A DNA stretch of 43,021 nt, taken from contig NCCR01000031.1 in the NCBI GenBank assembly GCA_002279765.1, positions 1 to 43,021 on the forward strand. The letters run 5' to 3'. Every line of letters starts with the position of its first letter. The first letter of the stretch is position 1. The notes under the pieces are model-generated. The model saw only the letters and a list, made by a program, of their open reading frames with translations, ran no database searches and was not told where the DNA came from. Positions 40,948-43,021 of this stretch are shown here, one piece after another. The translations under genes were made by a program, and so were the position numbers. The stretch is from Verrucomicrobia bacterium 12-59-8 (GTDB lineage Bacteria; Verrucomicrobiota; Verrucomicrobiae; Verrucomicrobiales; Verrucomicrobiaceae).

Positions 40948-41339
40948 TTCTTACGCAGGAGAAGTCGATGCGCAAAATGACACATGGCAAGAACACAACG
41001 GCCAGAAGGTGTGCAACCTTTGGATGGATTTGCTGCGGTAAGCAGCGGAAAGGCAATAAGCTATGGAGATGAGCCATGCTGTTCCATCGGCCATCCATGA
41101 GTGTGGTCAAGACTGCGCCTGGGGCAATTATTCCAGGCAGACAATTTGAGAAAAACACGATGGCCACTATAGAAACCGGCGGTGCTGGCCTGGAGAGTCC
41201 GCGTTCCACGCCCCGTTCGGCATGGCATTACGGCGATGACGGGCGGATTGAGCAGTTCCACGCAGCCATCGCTATAGCGGATGGGGGGCGCGCAGGGCAG
41301 GCCCTGGGCGATGTGAGAAGTCCTGCTTTCAGAGTGCGC
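40948..41339. other. Gap between two minus-strand kinase genes
   Basis: 392 nt without a convincing gene. Short open frames exist on both strands but have no recognisable features. The part near 40950-41060 is AT-richer and probably contains the promoter of the multi-PAS kinase; no clear -35/-10 pair or terminator was found. Confidence 0.4.
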
Positions 41340-43021
41340 TCACAGTCTGGCTGGTTTCAAGAGGGCCTGGCCCACGATGTTGAGCAGTTCCACCATGCCA
41401 AAGGGCTTGGGCAGAAAATTTTCACCGGCCTTCAGTTCTTTGGCGTTGCTCAGCGTGGTCGGAGAGTAGCCGCAGGTGAAAATGACCGGGAGCGTCGGAT
41501 CTTCGTTGGCGAGGGCTTTTTCCAGATCGAAGCCGCTGACTCCGCCAGGGAGTTTGACGTCGATGAGCGCCAGTTTGATGACCGCAGCTTTTTCGCGCCA
41601 GATCGCCCAGGCTTCATTGGCATCCGCCGCCGTGAGCACCTTGTGCCCCTGGCTGGTCAGCACATACTCCATCACCTGCCGGACAGAATCCTCATCATCC
41701 ACGATCAGAATGGTGGACGATTCATCCTCGGCATTATGACTCAGGAGTTTTTTTTCTGGCATGGCTGTTGTGGGAACAGTACCAGTGGCAACTGGCAGGT
41801 AAATGGAAAATTCAGTGCCAACTTCCAACACGCTCCGGACATCAATCCAGCCAGCCTGCATGCGCACCAGCCCCAGCACCAGAATCAAGGCGATGTCCGC
41901 ACCGCTTTCCGGGTCTGATGACAGTTTGGATGCGTCAAACACGCGCGCCAGCTCGGCAGGCGTCATCCCCTTGCCAGTGTCAGAAATCGTCATGACCACA
42001 AAATTCCCAGCCTTGGCTTCAGGATGCATCTGGCTGGCGGTCTCACCGTTCGGTATGGCAAGCTCCCTGGTTTGAATCATCAGCCTGCCGCCTCCCGGCA
42101 TGGTTTCACGTGCATGGATCAGGAGATTGAAAATGATCTGCTCCAGGGAGGCCTGGTCTGCCATGACACAGGGCAGGTCAGGCTGGTGGCTGAGTTGAAT
42201 AACGATCTGCTCCCCGATCGCTTTTTGCAGCATCGACGCCTGACCGTCAATGATCTGCGCGAGATGCAGCGGGGTCGGCTGCAGGTACTCGCGCCGCGTG
42301 AAGGATACAAACTGCGAGGTGACGCCTGAGGCGCGTTGCGTGGCGAGGATGAGCTCTTTTAAAGTGGCCGCCGACAACCCACCATCCTGGGAGACCTGCG
42401 CCACTTCCAGATGGCCCTGGATCACCGTCAGGTAGTTGTTAAAAAAGTGCGCCATCGCATCCGCAAAACGCCCCACGGTTTCCAGGCGCTGGTTCTTGCA
42501 CAGCTGGTCCTCCAACTGACGGCGGTGGTCCTGCTCAAGCCGGAGCCGGTTGCTGACGTCTTCAAACCGGGTGGTCACCTCCAGTAGCTGGGCATTCAGA
42601 TTGAGGTTCCGATGCGAGCTTTGATGATCGGCACCATGCCTGATTGCGAGTGTACGAATGATCTGGGTGATTTCGAAAGGAACCAGTCTGAACTTAAACA
42701 CCAGGAGCTGAGGATTGGCGCCCAAGTCGATCGGAATTTGTTCGAAGGATTCCAGTTGTGACACCGCATGGAGTATCACATGCAGGTCACGCTGCGCCTG
42801 CCAGAGTCGATTGATCGCGTTACGGCAATCCTTCCCATAAAAAAGACGACCATCTAAAATAACCATGGTGAATGGTTTGTGCTCCTGCGCGGCAGCTTCC
42901 ACCAAGGCGAGCGCTTCTTTGTCGTTCGCAGTGCAGACCACCTCAGGCGGTGGCAGCGTAGATTTAGCTTTGCTGCCAGCCTGTGCTGTGCCCAGCAAAG
43001 CGGATGAACTGCCACACGGAG
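41340..43021 (-). CDS. Receiver-HK-receiver protein with altered ATPase motifs (5' end outside window)
   Basis: The frame is open to the right edge, so the true start lies outside; at least 560 residues are visible. Order: an N-terminal receiver-like domain with phosphoacceptor-like Asp in FTMVILDGRLFYGKD (its first strand is missing or beyond the edge), a coiled linker, HisKA with His in DAMAHFFNNYLTVIQGHL, an ATPase domain, and a C-terminal receiver with ILIVDDED, Asp in LALIDVKLPGG and NFLPKPFG. In the ATPase the N-box reads NLLIHARETMPGGG (Asn replaced by His) and the G2 region reads SGADIALILVLGLV instead of GTGLGL, while G1 (SDTGKGM) is kept. Kinase activity is doubtful. It is 392 nt upstream of the multi-PAS kinase on the same strand. 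Confidence 0.85.
   Translation of the reverse strand, partial: PCGSSSALLGTAQAGSKAKSTLPPPEVVCTANDKEALALVEAAAQEHKPFTMVILDGRLFYGKDCRNAINRLWQAQRDLHVILHAVSQLESFEQIPIDLGANPQLLVFKFRLVPFEITQIIRTLAIRHGADHQSSHRNLNLNAQLLEVTTRFEDVSNRLRLEQDHRRQLEDQLCKNQRLETVGRFADAMAHFFNNYLTVIQGHLEVAQVSQDGGLSAATLKELILATQRASGVTSQFVSFTRREYLQPTPLHLAQIIDGQASMLQKAIGEQIVIQLSHQPDLPCVMADQASLEQIIFNLLIHARETMPGGGRLMIQTRELAIPNGETASQMHPEAKAGNFVVMTISDTGKGMTPAELARVFDASKLSSDPESGADIALILVLGLVRMQAGWIDVRSVLEVGTEFSIYLPVATGTVPTTAMPEKKLLSHNAEDESSTILIVDDEDSVRQVMEYVLTSQGHKVLTAADANEAWAIWREKAAVIKLALIDVKLPGGVSGFDLEKALANEDPTLPVIFTCGYSPTTLSNAKELKAGENFLPKPFGMVELLNIVGQALLKPARL

Noticed and set aside
41076..41918. Plus-strand frame of 280 codons spanning the kinase gap
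   Set aside because: Most of it is antisense to the receiver domain of the right-hand kinase; the remaining part has no start context or recognisable motif.
1..43021. CRISPR arrays, tRNA or rRNA genes, transposases, integrases
   Set aside because: No regularly spaced repeats of 25-40 nt, tRNA T-loop/acceptor patterns, rRNA segments or recombinase motifs were seen in the intergenic regions or frames.

Overview
The window looks like chromosomal DNA of a verrucomicrobial bacterium, most likely Verrucomicrobiaceae (Prosthecobacter/Verrucomicrobium-like). This is inferred from high GC coding DNA, a secreted FGE-type sulfatase, a Tat-exported DUF1501 protein, large PAS/GAF hybrid kinases and the style of the housekeeping genes. 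No 16S rRNA or other definitive marker is present. No rRNA, tRNA, CRISPR array, transposase or integrase was recognised.

Layout. (1) 1-3.3 kb: the start of rpmH (L34) runs off the left edge, followed by a secreted alpha/beta hydrolase, a PLD-type nuclease with a DpnI-like C-terminal winged helix (candidate restriction/defence gene) and a sulfatase. (2) 3.3-7.2 kb, minus strand: apt-glnD and a ParE/RelE-type toxin-antitoxin pair whose toxin frame appears shifted at its start. (3) 7.3-11.1 kb, plus strand: a haem operon (CcsA/HemX-like protein, hemA, hemC) with an unrelated overlapping pair (unknown protein plus DUF6036-like nucleotidyltransferase) between hemA and hemC; a strong terminator overlaps the hemC stop. 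(4) 11.1-14.7 kb: a Gly/Tyr-rich lipoprotein, an FAD monooxygenase whose frame runs antisense through the lipoprotein gene, a membrane acyltransferase, and a decayed second copy of the 5' part of the monooxygenase gene.

(5) 14.7-22.4 kb: a four-gene plus-strand cluster: cytosolic HExxH metallopeptidase, MBL-fold hydrolase with a histone-H1-like Lys/Ala tail, a 706-aa protein with a faint VioB-like N-terminus, and a secreted propeller-like protein. I do not recognise this combination as a characterised system; it is the best candidate for an undescribed one. (6) 22.4-24.9 kb: an excisionase-type HTH gene, a putative winged-helix (Rep-like) gene, three sets of short direct repeats and a DUF2188 gene, perhaps the relic of a small mobile replicon.

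(7) 25-30.9 kb: DUF1501 protein, a small unknown, VanZ-like membrane protein, DEDD exonuclease, infA with a long N-terminal extension, nadC, rplS with a textbook terminator, and a secreted beta-helix protein. (8) 30.9-43.0 kb: a signalling island of four histidine-kinase proteins ending in receiver domains plus one free-standing receiver, with no DNA-binding output domain. Two of the kinases are convergent paralogues; two others have degenerate ATPase motifs.

All motif, repeat and frame statements come from reading the sequence; family names come from recalled signatures without database searching.
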